Shown: positions 21,801 to 29,077, counted from the stretch's first letter. The stretch is DNA of 60,984 nucleotides from a virus (IMGVR_UViG_3300009161_000006:1-60984), one strand, 5' to 3'. Program-made: numbers and translations. The notes: a model not told the origin generated them from the sequence alone.

Positions 21801-22771
21801 TATTCTTTGGTAGAAACTTTGGTAACGCCGTTAGGGCATTTGAAAATGTAGGTATAGAGGAATTAAATAAATTATATGGCGAAGATATTGGTCTTAGAAA
21901 TGGAGAATATGACCCATTTAAAGACGCAGTACAATATAACCAATTCTCAAAGGCTGATGAAATACCTGATGTTCTTGCCCTTATGGCAGGTCCATTAGGC
22001 CCTGTAATTAATGCAGGTACACTTGGTATGAAACTAGCATTTAAAGAAGCTCCAACGGAAGATAGAGCAATTGAAACAAGGAGAAAGGAGTGGTATAGAT
22101 TAGGATTAGAAGCGGCAGGGTCTGTTGGACTTGTGCCTTTTTATAGAGATGTACGAAAAGTAACAATGGATTGGGTGTATGATGAATTAAAAACAGAACT
22201 AAAAGAAGATGCTGAGAAAAAAGAAATAACAGAAGCAGAAGATGCATCTACTTTAGAAACAAAAACAAATACACTAAATAGAATGAGGGGTACCTATAAA
22301 GATGAAACAAGTAGAAGCATAATAGATTATGAATTAAAAAAATTAAACGACCCTGAATTTAGGAAAGAAGAGAATAAGAAGGAAGACGATGAGAAAACAA
22401 GATTGGCAAAGAAATATGGATACGAATCAATGACTGAATTTGAGTATGATGACAAGGAAAAGTATGACAAAGTATTTGGTGATGACTCTCCTTATGGAAA
22501 GAGAATGGCTCCAATAGCAAAAATACGACGAGAACTAAATGCTAGAATAAAAGCTGATAAATTTGGAAAGCCTTATAATCCAACAGAGAGTTCTGCAACG
22601 CCACTAACGCCTAAAGAAGAATATGATAAAAGAGTAAAAGAATCATTGGGTAAAAAAGAATATAATAAAAAAGTAAAAGAATCATCTGAATATGAAGGAG
22701 GTGAATATGGAGGCAGCGGTTACGGAGGAAGTGGTTACGGGGGCAGCGGTTACGGAGGTAGCGGTTATTAA
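12839..22771 (+). CDS. 3310-aa giant virion/cargo polyprotein-like protein
   Basis: The largest gene, about 16 percent of the genome. The N-terminus has two degenerate ~31-residue repeats (AYQMFSQGGYSGSIDNFKQL near 10-29 and YEIFKSGGYSDDIESFKTL near 41-59). A hydrophobic region follows near 680-860. Residues about 1060-1670 are Pro/Ala/Glu-rich and disordered, with a coiled coil near 1800-1885. The C-terminal region (about 2680-3150) resembles segments of large polyvalent phage proteins, then an acidic run DDDEDEDE. It ends with a Gly-Gly-Ser-Gly-Tyr repeat tail. I saw no RNA-polymerase DxDxD motif. It is probably carried in the virion and ejected. Confidence 0.6.
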   Translation: MNDQAINDAYQMFSQGGYSGSIDNFKQLIASNPNALNDSYEIFKSGGYSDDIESFKTLMGVSNSFSNPFIKKKSPGGVSISADGSSEYLTKNQIDRITQIGADPLIFELAAKQAAEDKEKAKQLQATGFRKEMKDAEAIELSGKEQPLSKIYDEYDDFFNTKNQQATGVKAFIEGQDRPYGRNDYSKSVSFDPGLGIAVNDTRYRVKDGFWERLVQGDSKYEKITNASSISALNKRYDRDLSTDVAPIEVKPSVIDPFLSVNSDFLSKTEEDAQTALENKFGGMGFEFEQTGFGTDYIKVTPKNGAAAMTFSFDEKSGDEAVRLQSFLRNNASFENENALLPTILQSFIADNRDLSKKPYSSNEYKLLFEELTYLQKKEEISRRQKEASGFAFSDYGIAGWAVGLVYDTEETREKLAENAKIMQDDLYNSEEWKLFNTEKSKFEQQQEDRYSLLLDDYEIKKRNGDYAGAREAKLAIESGFSRDVIGDNVTNLSNSQYDLMSAKNNLVAKETKLREQASKGLITQEQFDIGAEAILVESKKLAISAESVVSNQKKMNALAGVYATEKAKYGSFGSNLVNAFVVDAAEIIDKFNYIRRGGVDVNNMIGEGIIGAQSRIITPQQKEYYKNKGYNEEQIKNIRINQEDLAARKDFKKSIIQSFGSDLTTEESKSQLGFVENALVGVAASLPSMLTRAIPVVGQVAAFASMANMSYNAIEEEMLSDPDFETTTKGERALVAVPYAAVMGYLENLGISKMTKGQSALLGKYILGNMAKALPKKLGREVIENIVNKEVKSLVGKGVLKVVGGTLAEGETGAMQTLVADIGIKKAYNSIRAAYTGEDLTELTGGEAFGTPQSFSEGALAVGEGALAEAIGGFAMSTVMVGAQGLATGKISLYNQDDLKFFEDFSSDEEFKKLIVTKLKTEMLEGRMSKRQAQAALNDIDLVAGVFNSIDENLPQQAKLEAFNLINEKRRLLIEIEGKDPALSKKRNDRIAEINTRLEELPSLVQEDNLADRASDIEYALGRGRGTSKTVRIDGKRVSREEAETELQTIITKIEENAIQKQTASEVLVQPTTTIGEEVVQGEPTTELEVITEEGQKRKEELELALSQERNDKGTITVGDEIQIRRAAELELEQLNKLAPLTQEVVQGEPQTELEVITKEGEAQAQRFKDKEYLTAEETLNFSINNAKENIENRILRFQKSEDPSSEDWIKSEKEELNQLNENPLAYFESKLQQEITRKTPIPERIGYFEMIINEFKAVENAQAAPTQELAPVTQELVSEEATPQAENLTIREEMSLAAEKAQGKKGKAPRAARVRKAPVVTAPALEVEAAPIVVEPTQEAVVAPVVTAPVTEAKEGAPTKFSWDKIKEYTSEVIRSMRQLQFSKLNPLLELKKPSAAQIIEIKALQAKIKSADAVLNARENKIKEDEKKAEKGEPTDKSPRVSGVDQNGKPAEFVVVVNEKKQTVKVQLKKRGDSELARQKIESDLKIQTDDKGRKFVETQNKSRVYIDEKVTPPKAVELTAFGVPVSTKQEYSKENPKIIENENDAIEIEKINKDLYTEKISNLDIIKEGGKWVVRTQTEGREEFTGKTLKEAKDYLANRNLETRVVGFKEAKAPVTEVKAEAPKVEAVVETKAEPIVEPKAEPVKKPTAKAEPVVLNFNVKSTTRNGMEIIITDDNSLRMGDEGQELSKLRRYGKTKHYINDGILGVIIEGFSMDGREGGRTIVNVKVPNGFNETIFEELVKGINYPAMTTVAETERVLAEIKDAIQKSIIAPATATQATTETTKKSTVTTEDRMGAINSIKEEIEAINKEIKEAKEKARKAVNEIEAKILDTKNENKKEELQFDIEEIETQLEEDLDGLKDDLDRQIGMLKEEVESLKDLDLEKPENKKTLLSYIDGAIAALNSLNKLTYAKLDAGVTLGTLKLILKGIRQIVIKTNDFNVAVRAMATKYKSKHKNENITIDEFIEEINDYLDSTYVDPQSYEESLDKDIDKFTTEIKNAIRQAQSQSKTLREKAAAKIKDMLKGKFKSISAVHMRSIMTRLVSVNVENQTQYDKFLEYVEKVIEITNYDAKVREANVKRKKAKDNTIGNNPKLGDLSLDLLGSLSRMLNINPKLISKEVFDSYYNIVDDLSKRTTILSPGERADLNEKVNEIFDSIEQNEEMLPNLKDAYDNYADKVVKNGVVNYAKTLTKMLEDGVINNNEFTLMKKYKSKIVDAKVKVKMTEQEIADEKAELINEITNTAITLDSIVGDEFRLERELAKRLAKLLTKKSLENLDNKELKDLIKILDNINNGFVSKSTQQMVEKLNSKENAPLLEKSIPKSVRGIFKRISQRIRDTTTRDKYGVNVTPLFNIDEQFGDFKNKNIFNSVFNQSAVSQQQYQSEVSEIQGKLVKAESAIASSFDRNGNKIVLSKFKMMVYMMQLEHDSNPNSQKGDKRQVHQAMETLDATIKFAETNKKKSRYTKEDIDQMKAIKEEFGKETEEFEEDGKTKKKIIDIDKLYNSFNKAEKNALKVFDEVNSLMTKKSTYTATVINGNKITPLKNYIYYNTISDPSTSAEQATNLINNINNNMKPGTESKNLQERTGNVSPVNLDPFFAVNSSAKSVLINYHMTEPIRTARKTLLNARKILENNKKEKIDVGEQFDILSVIEEAYETATRDLLERNFAQSSATLEYLTKAGYRAMLGSVTRSTAELVSNAAFVSINNPKDMAAGFKYRGIAHSGRGKNILTNLKSKVTSRNYPQGGLSSNYVDLSSFTDRTTKNGKTRSKIVNGVTQVYDYTAGAWVNLVETVADNLISRPDQIVMKQLYFGTFSREFKKETGIEPDFDKIEANDEEYMDKYKDALEKATDKADSQTVTAGSSMNAYMGSLQNIVRKDDNTPKKIFKTFNQFMNRFTIQEYITARKGVNALIGRGGMTEAEGIQVLAAVSARMTLYLTLGKVFSEALMYLGGVAFGYGDDDEDEDEKTLLQTLYQSAVSSATTLFFGRNFGNAVRAFENVGIEELNKLYGEDIGLRNGEYDPFKDAVQYNQFSKADEIPDVLALMAGPLGPVINAGTLGMKLAFKEAPTEDRAIETRRKEWYRLGLEAAGSVGLVPFYRDVRKVTMDWVYDELKTELKEDAEKKEITEAEDASTLETKTNTLNRMRGTYKDETSRSIIDYELKKLNDPEFRKEENKKEDDEKTRLAKKYGYESMTEFEYDDKEKYDKVFGDDSPYGKRMAPIAKIRRELNARIKADKFGKPYNPTESSATPLTPKEEYDKRVKESLGKKEYNKKVKESSEYEGGEYGGSGYGGSGYGGSGYGGSGY
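16073..16324 (+). repeat. Two 54-bp direct repeats inside the giant gene
   Basis: 16073-16126 and 16271-16324 are near-identical, both encoding a VVQGEP.TELEVIT.EG peptide 66 codons apart. They lie in the disordered Glu-rich linker and indicate internal duplication. Confidence 0.8.
22691..22768 (+). repeat. 15-bp tandem repeats encoding GGSGY
   Basis: Four to five copies of a 15-bp unit of the type GGAGGCAGCGGTTAC end the giant gene. They give a Gly/Ser/Tyr tail that resembles adhesive or phase-separating low-complexity peptides. Synonymous third-base differences show the peptide repeat is older than a fresh slippage event. Confidence 0.75.
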
Positions 22772-22798
22772 AAAAAAAACAAACAAATATAATTAAGA
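22772..22798. other. Convergent junction of the two transcription blocks
   Basis: Only 27 bp separate the stop codons of the rightward and leftward blocks. It holds an A10 run, which gives a T run for leftward transcripts, and an A/T-rich weak dyad. A TATATTTG box (22791-22784, minus strand) also occurs here and would read antisense into the giant gene; its relevance is uncertain. Confidence 0.5.
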
Positions 22799-23218
22799 TT
22801 AAAATCTAATATATTTAAAATCTTTTTGTTTGTCATAGTAAGCCATCAGCTCCATATCATTGGTTGATTTTGCCCTAGCTTGTCTGCCACTAAATTTAAC
22901 CTGTCCAATTAAGTTGTTTATTTGTGCATATATAATGCCATCTTCACACGCCCATATTACCACGGGGTTTAATCTTTTGTCAGATAGCTTAACAAGTTTT
23001 CTTAAAGCAATGGGGAGTGGGTAAGCATTGGCTATTGTTTTGATACGACCCTTAACCTCAACATAAGCTATTAAATTTTTATCTTTATCAAAGACCTTAT
23101 AGTCTATATCAAATTGGCCTAGCTTTTCATATGAACCATTAAATATACTGACAAATTTTTCTATAGCGAATTTTTCTCTTTTTAAGTCTTCTTCTACTTC
23201 AAAAATCGTCATATTCAA
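22799..23218 (-). CDS. PD-(D/E)XK-fold nuclease-like protein
   Basis: 139 aa. Residues about 36-57 (QFDIDYKVFD then YVEVKGR) give the D...E-V-K core of PD-(D/E)XK nucleases, with a conserved Gly-Arg after the Lys. A helix with basic residues follows. It is the last gene of the leftward block, after a VRR-NUC and a helicase, so a resolvase or end-processing nuclease in replication/recombination is likely. MTIFEVEEDL two codons downstream is an alternative start. Confidence 0.6.
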   Translation of the reverse strand: MNMTIFEVEEDLKREKFAIEKFVSIFNGSYEKLGQFDIDYKVFDKDKNLIAYVEVKGRIKTIANAYPLPIALRKLVKLSDKRLNPVVIWACEDGIIYAQINNLIGQVKFSGRQARAKSTNDMELMAYYDKQKDFKYIRF

Positions 23219-23393
23219 TTGATTTAAAAATTAATCTTAATTCTGTCATTAACACTTTTATTTCTTTTTTCGCTTCTTCATATTCTTTATCGCATATGGT
23301 CTCATATAAAACAGTCAATGAATCATATTGGATACCAATAAGGTATGCAATCCTGTCTGCTCGCTCTACTTCCTGTCTTCTTTTTTCATCCAT
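23199..23393 (-). CDS. Hypothetical small helical protein
   Basis: 64 aa from the Met at 23393 (MDEKRRQEVE), chosen over an upstream in-frame Met three codons earlier. It is charged and helical throughout. It overlaps the start of the nuclease-like gene by 20 nt, indicating translational coupling. The function is unknown. Confidence 0.55.
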   Translation of the reverse strand: MDEKRRQEVERADRIAYLIGIQYDSLTVLYETICDKEYEEAKKEIKVLMTELRLIFKSIEYDDF

Positions 23394-23418
23394 AATATAC
23401 AAAAAGAAACGAAGTTAA

Positions 23419-23676
23419 TTAATTATTTGATTTTTCATACCCTTTTACTATTTTAGTTTTTACTCCGTGAGTATCTAATTCTTTTATTCTATACTCTTGC
23501 AGTGTACTTACCACACCTTTTTCTTTTTTTACTTCTATAAAGAAAGCATCGCAATTTTTAGGTAATACAAGTAAATCAGGTATACCATTTTTGTTGGTCT
23601 TGATAAGTTTTATTACATAGTACCCTTGACTCTCAAGCTCTTTAATTATTTTAGATTGTATTTGTTGCTCAGTCAT
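23419..23676 (-). CDS. VRR-NUC domain nuclease
   Basis: 85 aa, the size of a stand-alone phage VRR-NUC. In order: an N-terminal helix with a Glu (EQQIQSKIIKELESQGY), then KNGIPDLLVLP with the catalytic Asp, FIEVKKEKG with the E-x-K pair, and a QEYRIKEL helix with the family Gln. Stand-alone VRR-NUC proteins of phages act on branched DNA such as Holliday junctions (family knowledge). It lies just downstream of the SNF2-like helicase, a common pairing. Confidence 0.8.
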   Translation of the reverse strand: MTEQQIQSKIIKELESQGYYVIKLIKTNKNGIPDLLVLPKNCDAFFIEVKKEKGVVSTLQEYRIKELDTHGVKTKIVKGYEKSNN

Positions 23677-23885
23677 ATCTCTTCGTCATCTCTAACCATT
23701 TTTACATTCATTCCATAAAAAGCAAAAAACAAGTCAAAACTTCTAACAACAGTTCTTCTGTTTATGTTTTTATTATTACTGAAATACCAATTTCTAAAAA
23801 TTAAATATTCTTGATGTGTTAATTGTTCTCCTGAAGCTATTTCATTTTGCTTGTCAATAGCAAGTTTTGTAAATTCATCTGTCAT
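23673..23885 (-). CDS. Hypothetical protein between helicase and VRR-NUC
   Basis: 70 aa, helical, with alternating hydrophobic and charged residues. It overlaps both neighbours by 4 nt (ATGA junctions), so it is translated with the SNF2-like helicase and VRR-NUC nuclease and may assist them. No family was recognised. Confidence 0.6.
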   Translation of the reverse strand: MTDEFTKLAIDKQNEIASGEQLTHQEYLIFRNWYFSNNKNINRRTVVRSFDLFFAFYGMNVKMVRDDEEI

Positions 23886-25342
23886 AACATCTCTTTTTTA
23901 AAATGGCTAATGGTATAATCTTTCTTCTTTATTACTGTTTTATATATATCTTTTTCAATTCCTCCATTTGTAAAAATCCAATACACATCATTATCTAATC
24001 TATCTTTAGTTGTCATTCTATCTTTGCTTTGCCAATAACTTGTTGCACTAAAGTCAATGTTATAGTACACCAAGCACTCTGCATTCCTTAATGATATACC
24101 TTCTCTACCTGACACTATCTGAAGCGCTATGTTTTTATTTGTCTCATCAAAAACACTTAGCTCTGTTGTCAAGTTATCCGCACCAAAAACTTGACTTAAT
24201 GCATTCAATTCTTCTTTAAATTTATAAAATATTCCGATCTTTTTACCATTAAATTTTTCTTTTATAAATTCTGCCTTTGATAAATCAATAATCATAGAGT
24301 TCCCACTTTCAAACTTTATCGTTCCTGAGTATAGTTGGTGAAGCTTCATCATTAACTTAACTGAAGTGTCTGCCAATATAACTTCATCCTTACCTTCAAC
24401 AACTAAGTCTTTCTTTAACTTATCTATTATTTTATAAGTAGATTGTTTTAAGTCAACATACATAACGTGTTCTGATGTCTGAACTTGAAACCCTGCCTCT
24501 AATTGAGTATAGTTAATGGTATATGGTTTCATTTTCTCAAGTATAGACGGCAATCCTTTTGAGTAGTCCCTAATAAAAAGTCCATTGATTTTTTTTTCGG
24601 TTATGGTTACATAGGAACTGCAAAACTTATAGAAACTAGCGAACTCACGGAATGGGTTAGTTGGTATACCATACACCTGATGGTACATCTGAGAATAACT
24701 CTCCGGCGTTGGTGTTCCCGAAAGTAAAATCACCATTGGGTTGTGTGCTTTAATTAACTTCTTCACTATCATAGCTCTTTGCGAAGGCTTTGGGAAAGCA
24801 CCCATACCATGGGCTTCATCTAAAATAATAAGGTCCCAAGGTATGTCAGGGTCTATCGTATGTAAGCTTTCATAGTTTATTACGCATAAAGAGAATGAAG
24901 GTTTCAATGTATCAAAGTCTGCTTCAATTGAACTGATAGCTTTCTTCTTAGTAACAAATAAAACATCTTGCGCTCTTACTTTATCGGCTATGCCAAAGCT
25001 TGTAAGTGTCTTACCTGTTCGCACTTCCATTGCTAGATATAAGAACCTATGTTCAAGTATAATGTCTTTACCCTTTGATATAATATCCTTTTGATAATCT
25101 CTAAACGTAAACTTATTTGATTCTAAATCTTTCATGGCTAAATCTTTATAGTAAATAATGCCGTCTGCTATACTCTTGATAATAGCATCACTCTTATTAT
25201 ATTTATGCACCTCAACATCAATGGCCGTTTTTCCTCTGCCCACCTTAGTAATTGTTTTTGCATCAACAATAGACTGCAATGTCTCACAGTACTCTAACAT
25301 ATATTGATTGCTACGGCCACTTATTCTCTCAATCATTGACAC
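23882..25342 (-). CDS. SNF2-like superfamily 2 helicase
   Basis: 486 aa. Helicase motifs in order: FRDYQKD (80-86), Walker A EVRTGKT (106-112), DEAH box LIILDEAHG (171-179), SGT motif III (208-210), then GREGISL and SYWQSKDRM for motifs V and VI near 425-450. The compact two-RecA-domain layout matches phage SNF2/DEAD-type helicases that help replication or recombination. The GKT is preceded by Val-Arg rather than the usual Met-Gly. The start overlaps the primase-helicase stop by 14 nt. Confidence 0.8.
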   Translation of the reverse strand: MSMIERISGRSNQYMLEYCETLQSIVDAKTITKVGRGKTAIDVEVHKYNKSDAIIKSIADGIIYYKDLAMKDLESNKFTFRDYQKDIISKGKDIILEHRFLYLAMEVRTGKTLTSFGIADKVRAQDVLFVTKKKAISSIEADFDTLKPSFSLCVINYESLHTIDPDIPWDLIILDEAHGMGAFPKPSQRAMIVKKLIKAHNPMVILLSGTPTPESYSQMYHQVYGIPTNPFREFASFYKFCSSYVTITEKKINGLFIRDYSKGLPSILEKMKPYTINYTQLEAGFQVQTSEHVMYVDLKQSTYKIIDKLKKDLVVEGKDEVILADTSVKLMMKLHQLYSGTIKFESGNSMIIDLSKAEFIKEKFNGKKIGIFYKFKEELNALSQVFGADNLTTELSVFDETNKNIALQIVSGREGISLRNAECLVYYNIDFSATSYWQSKDRMTTKDRLDNDVYWIFTNGGIEKDIYKTVIKKKDYTISHFKKEML

Positions 25343-27734
25343 TTGATTTTTTCCTTATTATAATCCATCTACCTCTTGCATCACGACCTTCTTCAGGAGC
25401 CACACCTTCCTTGAACAGTGCGTATGAAGATAACCATTTGTAAAATTTAGTCCTACTCATAGACATTCTTGAATGCGGTCCATAGTCAGGATATTCTCTA
25501 ACAAAGTTATCATACAAGTCATTTTTATATAATCTAATATCTGCATCTAAAACAATCTCTCTATCTTGGTCATCAATCAATCCACACCATTCTATAAACT
25601 CGTGACTTGTTTCTGCTGATAGCTGTCTTATTTTTAAGTTTACGAATTTTGATTTAACCAATCCTGTTACTAAAAAGTTTTGTAGGTTGTTCAGCATATA
25701 GTTATCAAACTCACACCAATCATCATCGTTCCAATCTCCAAACATTAATTTACCAAACTCATCCAATGGCGTATATGTTTTGGTATAGTGCTGATGCAAC
25801 TCCAACTCCCACTTCCTTCTTGCAAATGAATTACCTGCTCCTTTGATAGCATAGTTTGTAGTTATAGCAATCTTTGGTGACTTACTGAATGGTATCTTTA
25901 TCGCATCTTTATTCTTCTTCTCTAAGGTCATACCCTCTGTTACAACACTGAACAATCTCTCAAAGTCAAAGTGTTTCTTGACATCATCGAAGCATAGTAT
26001 CTGAGTGTCTGCTGACACCAACTGATAAGCAAATGAGCGTTCAAAAGCAAAGGACTTACCATCTATAACTACAAGTTTCTTCATGCAATTTAGTGAGTTC
26101 ATAAACAATCCCTTTCCTGTACCTCCTTCAGGGTTGTCACTAATCACCTCATCATTTAATATGATAGCCGGGCAGAATGATAAGTTCTTGTATCCGTGTA
26201 ATAAGAATCCGATCGTGCTCTCCATTGTACTTATTCTATTCTCATCTTGATTACATATGTTTCTAATAAATACTTTATAATCAAAATTATCACTTACCGA
26301 ACATCTATTAAAGTTCCTATTTATTATGTGGTCCTTCCAAACGTATCCACCCAAATCTAAATAGTCAATGGTTGTTATCTCAGTACCTGTGATTTTAACA
26401 GCGCAGTTCTTATAGTACAGGTAAGCTGATGTCTTTGTGTCCTCTATGAAATAGATGTCTATCGTAGATAGTAGAGATAGAAACTCTTCCTTAAAAAACC
26501 TAGTGTTATCGGCAAAGTAATTATATATCCCAATGTCATCTAACTCTAATAGTTGCGTAAGTATAAAGTCCTTTATTTCTTTCTCAGATGTATGGTCAAT
26601 TAAATTATTAGTAACCTTTACAAACACATAACTCTTCCCTCCTTCCGGACAGTATTTATAAAACCCTGAGTCTTCTAAAAACTTCTTGAATAGTATGTGT
26701 ATCATTTTAATAACACCCTTGTCATTTTTAGACCAAAATACTTGCTGTGAATTTTCTTCTTCTACTTTATTTAATACTGAGTCAATCAAGTCAACATCAA
26801 AACTTGAGGCTTGTAGCTGACTCTTTATTTCTTTTCTTGATACTCCTCTTCTTAACTTTTCTTTTATTTGACTAATCCTCTCATCATCCTCATAGTACTT
26901 TGTTCCAAAGCTTGATGTGTTTCTATAAGCAGAGTCTATTGTCATTGATATTTCTGAGACAGTAAAGTCATCCGTTGCATATTGGTTTAGAATATAAGAT
27001 GCAAGACTCTTGTTCACTCCAAATTCATTAAATGCCATAGCAAGTATAAACGTATTGTGATTACGCTGCCCATCTATCATTGGATACTTCTTGCTCCACC
27101 ACTTAACTAATATCTCCACAATCTTATTCTCATCTGTAATTGGTATAGTTGCAATGTCTCTATGCTTAATTACTTCATTGTATTCTATCTCTTCTATCTT
27201 GTCCCATATCGAAGAGTTCTCGTTAACGTGAATTAAGGGGTCATAGGACTCATAACAGACACGACTGATGTTCTTGCTTGTATTATCAAAGTAAGGCGAG
27301 TTAAAGTGCTTCTCAAGCGAATTAAAGTAGTTTGTATGGTTGTCTATTTCTTTTGGTATCTTAACTAATACTTTCAATCCATTTCCTGATGGAGATATAA
27401 ATACTGAGAAAACATATTTACTCTTTGTAAGCATCTCTTTATCCTGCAATAAATCTTTTTGTTTTGGGTATCCATCAAAATCCAAGCAGATAAGACCACT
27501 ATGTTCAATGATTGATGTATCCGCTCGTTTGTTGAATGTACCACTGAAACAAATTGACGGAAGCAACTTTTTCATTTCATTACGCTCACTCTTATCTTTT
27601 TCTAATCGTATCTTCTTAACTAACTCCTTAGTAGCTCCAACCTTTATTCTTTCTAATATCTGATGAACCTCACGATAGAAAGGTGTGTTGGTATCTTTTA
27701 TACTTTTAAATATGGTAATGCTGTATGTGTTCAT
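25329..27734 (-). CDS. Primase-helicase (VirE-N/BT4734-like plus SF3-type ATPase)
   Basis: 801 aa. The N-terminal third has the VirE-N/BT4734-like signature LICLDFDGYP (81-90) and FISPSGNGLKVLVKIP (112-127). The DxD pattern suits an archaeo-eukaryotic-type primase. The C-terminal part holds a helicase ATPase: Walker A EGGTGKG (about 536-542), Walker B ILCFDDV, and sensor-like PKIAITTNY followed by an Arg-rich segment. It is probably the main replication initiator and fork enzyme. With no DNA polymerase seen, it may recruit the host replisome (inference). The coding region includes a long helical linker. Confidence 0.8.
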   Translation of the reverse strand: MNTYSITIFKSIKDTNTPFYREVHQILERIKVGATKELVKKIRLEKDKSERNEMKKLLPSICFSGTFNKRADTSIIEHSGLICLDFDGYPKQKDLLQDKEMLTKSKYVFSVFISPSGNGLKVLVKIPKEIDNHTNYFNSLEKHFNSPYFDNTSKNISRVCYESYDPLIHVNENSSIWDKIEEIEYNEVIKHRDIATIPITDENKIVEILVKWWSKKYPMIDGQRNHNTFILAMAFNEFGVNKSLASYILNQYATDDFTVSEISMTIDSAYRNTSSFGTKYYEDDERISQIKEKLRRGVSRKEIKSQLQASSFDVDLIDSVLNKVEEENSQQVFWSKNDKGVIKMIHILFKKFLEDSGFYKYCPEGGKSYVFVKVTNNLIDHTSEKEIKDFILTQLLELDDIGIYNYFADNTRFFKEEFLSLLSTIDIYFIEDTKTSAYLYYKNCAVKITGTEITTIDYLDLGGYVWKDHIINRNFNRCSVSDNFDYKVFIRNICNQDENRISTMESTIGFLLHGYKNLSFCPAIILNDEVISDNPEGGTGKGLFMNSLNCMKKLVVIDGKSFAFERSFAYQLVSADTQILCFDDVKKHFDFERLFSVVTEGMTLEKKNKDAIKIPFSKSPKIAITTNYAIKGAGNSFARRKWELELHQHYTKTYTPLDEFGKLMFGDWNDDDWCEFDNYMLNNLQNFLVTGLVKSKFVNLKIRQLSAETSHEFIEWCGLIDDQDREIVLDADIRLYKNDLYDNFVREYPDYGPHSRMSMSRTKFYKWLSSYALFKEGVAPEEGRDARGRWIIIRKKSSVND

Positions 27735-27877
27735 GTTTATGTCGTTTTTATGTCGGATTCGATATCATCAAATCCTTTATTAATAAGGGTTGTGTCTTTA
27801 ATGTCGATTTTATTTCTTAATTGTAATGAAAAAAAAATAATATAATAGATATATATATATATAGTAATATGTAGAGT
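27735..27877. promoter_or_regulatory. AT-rich leader with three TGTCG motifs
   Basis: 143 bp between a terminator and the primase-helicase. TGTCG(T/G/A)TTT-like motifs lie at 27740, 27751 and 27802, with an (AT)n tract at 27850-27863. The same pairing of motifs and AT tract recurs at 43055-43183, before groEL. No TAnnTTTG box was found for the leftward gene, so this may be its regulatory region. Confidence 0.45.
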
Positions 27878-27905
27878 AAAAAAAGGGGAAATAGACATCT
27901 CCCCC
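27878..27905 (-). terminator. Rho-independent terminator after SSB-like gene
   Basis: Read leftward, GGGGG...CCCC (27905-27885) is followed by a T7 run (27884-27878). It separates the recombination genes from the primase-helicase group. Confidence 0.8.
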
Positions 27906-27933
27906 TTAATTAATCGATAATTAGAATCTCTAC

Positions 27934-28227
27934 CTAAAATGGCAGGTCATCGTTAGCGCTTGATATAGCGTCTTTCTTTTTAGGTGCTTCTGCTTTTGGT
28001 GTATCAGAATCTTGCTTCTTTGGTTCGTATACGTCTAACTCCATATAGGGGTTACCACTACGTCCATACTTTGCGTTGAGGTTTACCCAACCACCTTTCT
28101 CATGCTTACGCATGAATGTTATAGCATCATCAACCTTGATTGATACTCTTCCGATAACGAAATCGGGCGCATTCTCTTGTCTTTTGAACGAGAAGCCTTC
28201 TGCAAAGATTTTTTCGTCTTGTGCCAT
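27934..28227 (-). CDS. SSB-like single-stranded DNA-binding protein
   Basis: 97 aa. The small body (about 1-68) has alternating strands with aromatic and basic residues. A Lys/Pro-rich linker then leads to an acidic tip NDDLPF, closely matching the DDDIPF tip by which SSB proteins dock partner enzymes. It is shorter than bacterial SSB (about 170 aa). It sits with an annealing protein and exonuclease, and would coat ssDNA and recruit host repair or replication proteins. Confidence 0.65.
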   Translation of the reverse strand: MAQDEKIFAEGFSFKRQENAPDFVIGRVSIKVDDAITFMRKHEKGGWVNLNAKYGRSGNPYMELDVYEPKKQDSDTPKAEAPKKKDAISSANDDLPF

Positions 28228-28335
28228 TTTACTTTGTTTTAAATTTACCCCAATCTAGTTTAATCATCCTGAATACCTTTGGGGCTAAATAAACAGGTTG
28301 ATACGTTGAGCATTGTACACTACTCATACGGTTTC

Positions 28336-29076
28336 TTAAAATAGTTCCTCTTGAACAAAATAATTGTCAATGTTCTCAGTTGAGTCACTACTAAAGTATT
28401 TCTTATATACCTCGATTGCTTTGCCTACCTTCTGCTCGCCACCAAGTATAAAGTTCTCTGTTGGTGTATAGATTCCCAATTGCTTTGTAAGCTTATCTAT
28501 AACATAGAACACTAATGGCTTACCAAATAACGTCTGATATATATAACACTGAGAGTCATAGTTGTATGATTTTGCTGACCACTTGAATTTATTTATATCA
28601 CTTGTGGTCTTTAAATCTATGATGCAGTCATCTGTTATTATATCTGCCTTACCCTTCCACATCATACCTTGTATCTCTCCAATCGCCGGCACTTCATATT
28701 GGTTCCCATCTTTGTATATCTGCTCGAAAAAAGAAAAGTTTCCTGTCATAACCTTTACCAAGTCTTCTATCTCCTCCTTCTCTTTCTTAAGTAAACAAAA
28801 ATCAAGGTTATTTGTTTTTACAAACTCCTTATACTCTTTGGTAAGCCTAGTACCTGTATCAATATATTTAAAGTCAACCGCCTTATCAGGCTCAAGAATT
28901 AACTGATGGAAGTACCTTCCTGCAGCAAAACTCTTGTTGTCTCCTCTATAGGACCCGTATAACTTTGGATTAGATAGAAGAACACCTATGTCAGAGTTAG
29001 ACATGTATTGCTTACCAATACCTCCATAATACTCTTGGTCATTTCTTAAAAGCTCTATTACTTCTTCGTGCTTCAT
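28336..29076 (-). CDS. RecE-like PD-(D/E)XK exonuclease
   Basis: 246 aa. The N-terminus YMSNSDIGVLLSNP is the Ser-x-Ser/lariat-like opening of phage exonucleases. GKADIITDDCIIDLKTT gives the D...D-x-K active site, and YDSQCYIYQTLFG supplies the following Gln/Tyr helix. This fits the exodeoxyribonuclease VIII-like (DUF3799-type) family, resecting dsDNA ends. It lies 1 nt from the annealing protein gene, forming a two-gene Red-like recombination unit. Confidence 0.8.
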   Translation of the reverse strand: MKHEEVIELLRNDQEYYGGIGKQYMSNSDIGVLLSNPKLYGSYRGDNKSFAAGRYFHQLILEPDKAVDFKYIDTGTRLTKEYKEFVKTNNLDFCLLKKEKEEIEDLVKVMTGNFSFFEQIYKDGNQYEVPAIGEIQGMMWKGKADIITDDCIIDLKTTSDINKFKWSAKSYNYDSQCYIYQTLFGKPLVFYVIDKLTKQLGIYTPTENFILGGEQKVGKAIEVYKKYFSSDSTENIDNYFVQEELF

Positions 29077-29077
29077 A

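Noticed and set aside
12839-22771. The 3310-aa protein as a virion RNA polymerase
   Set aside because: I could not find a DxDxD-type catalytic motif; acidic runs such as DDDEDEDE are low complexity. A profile search would decide.
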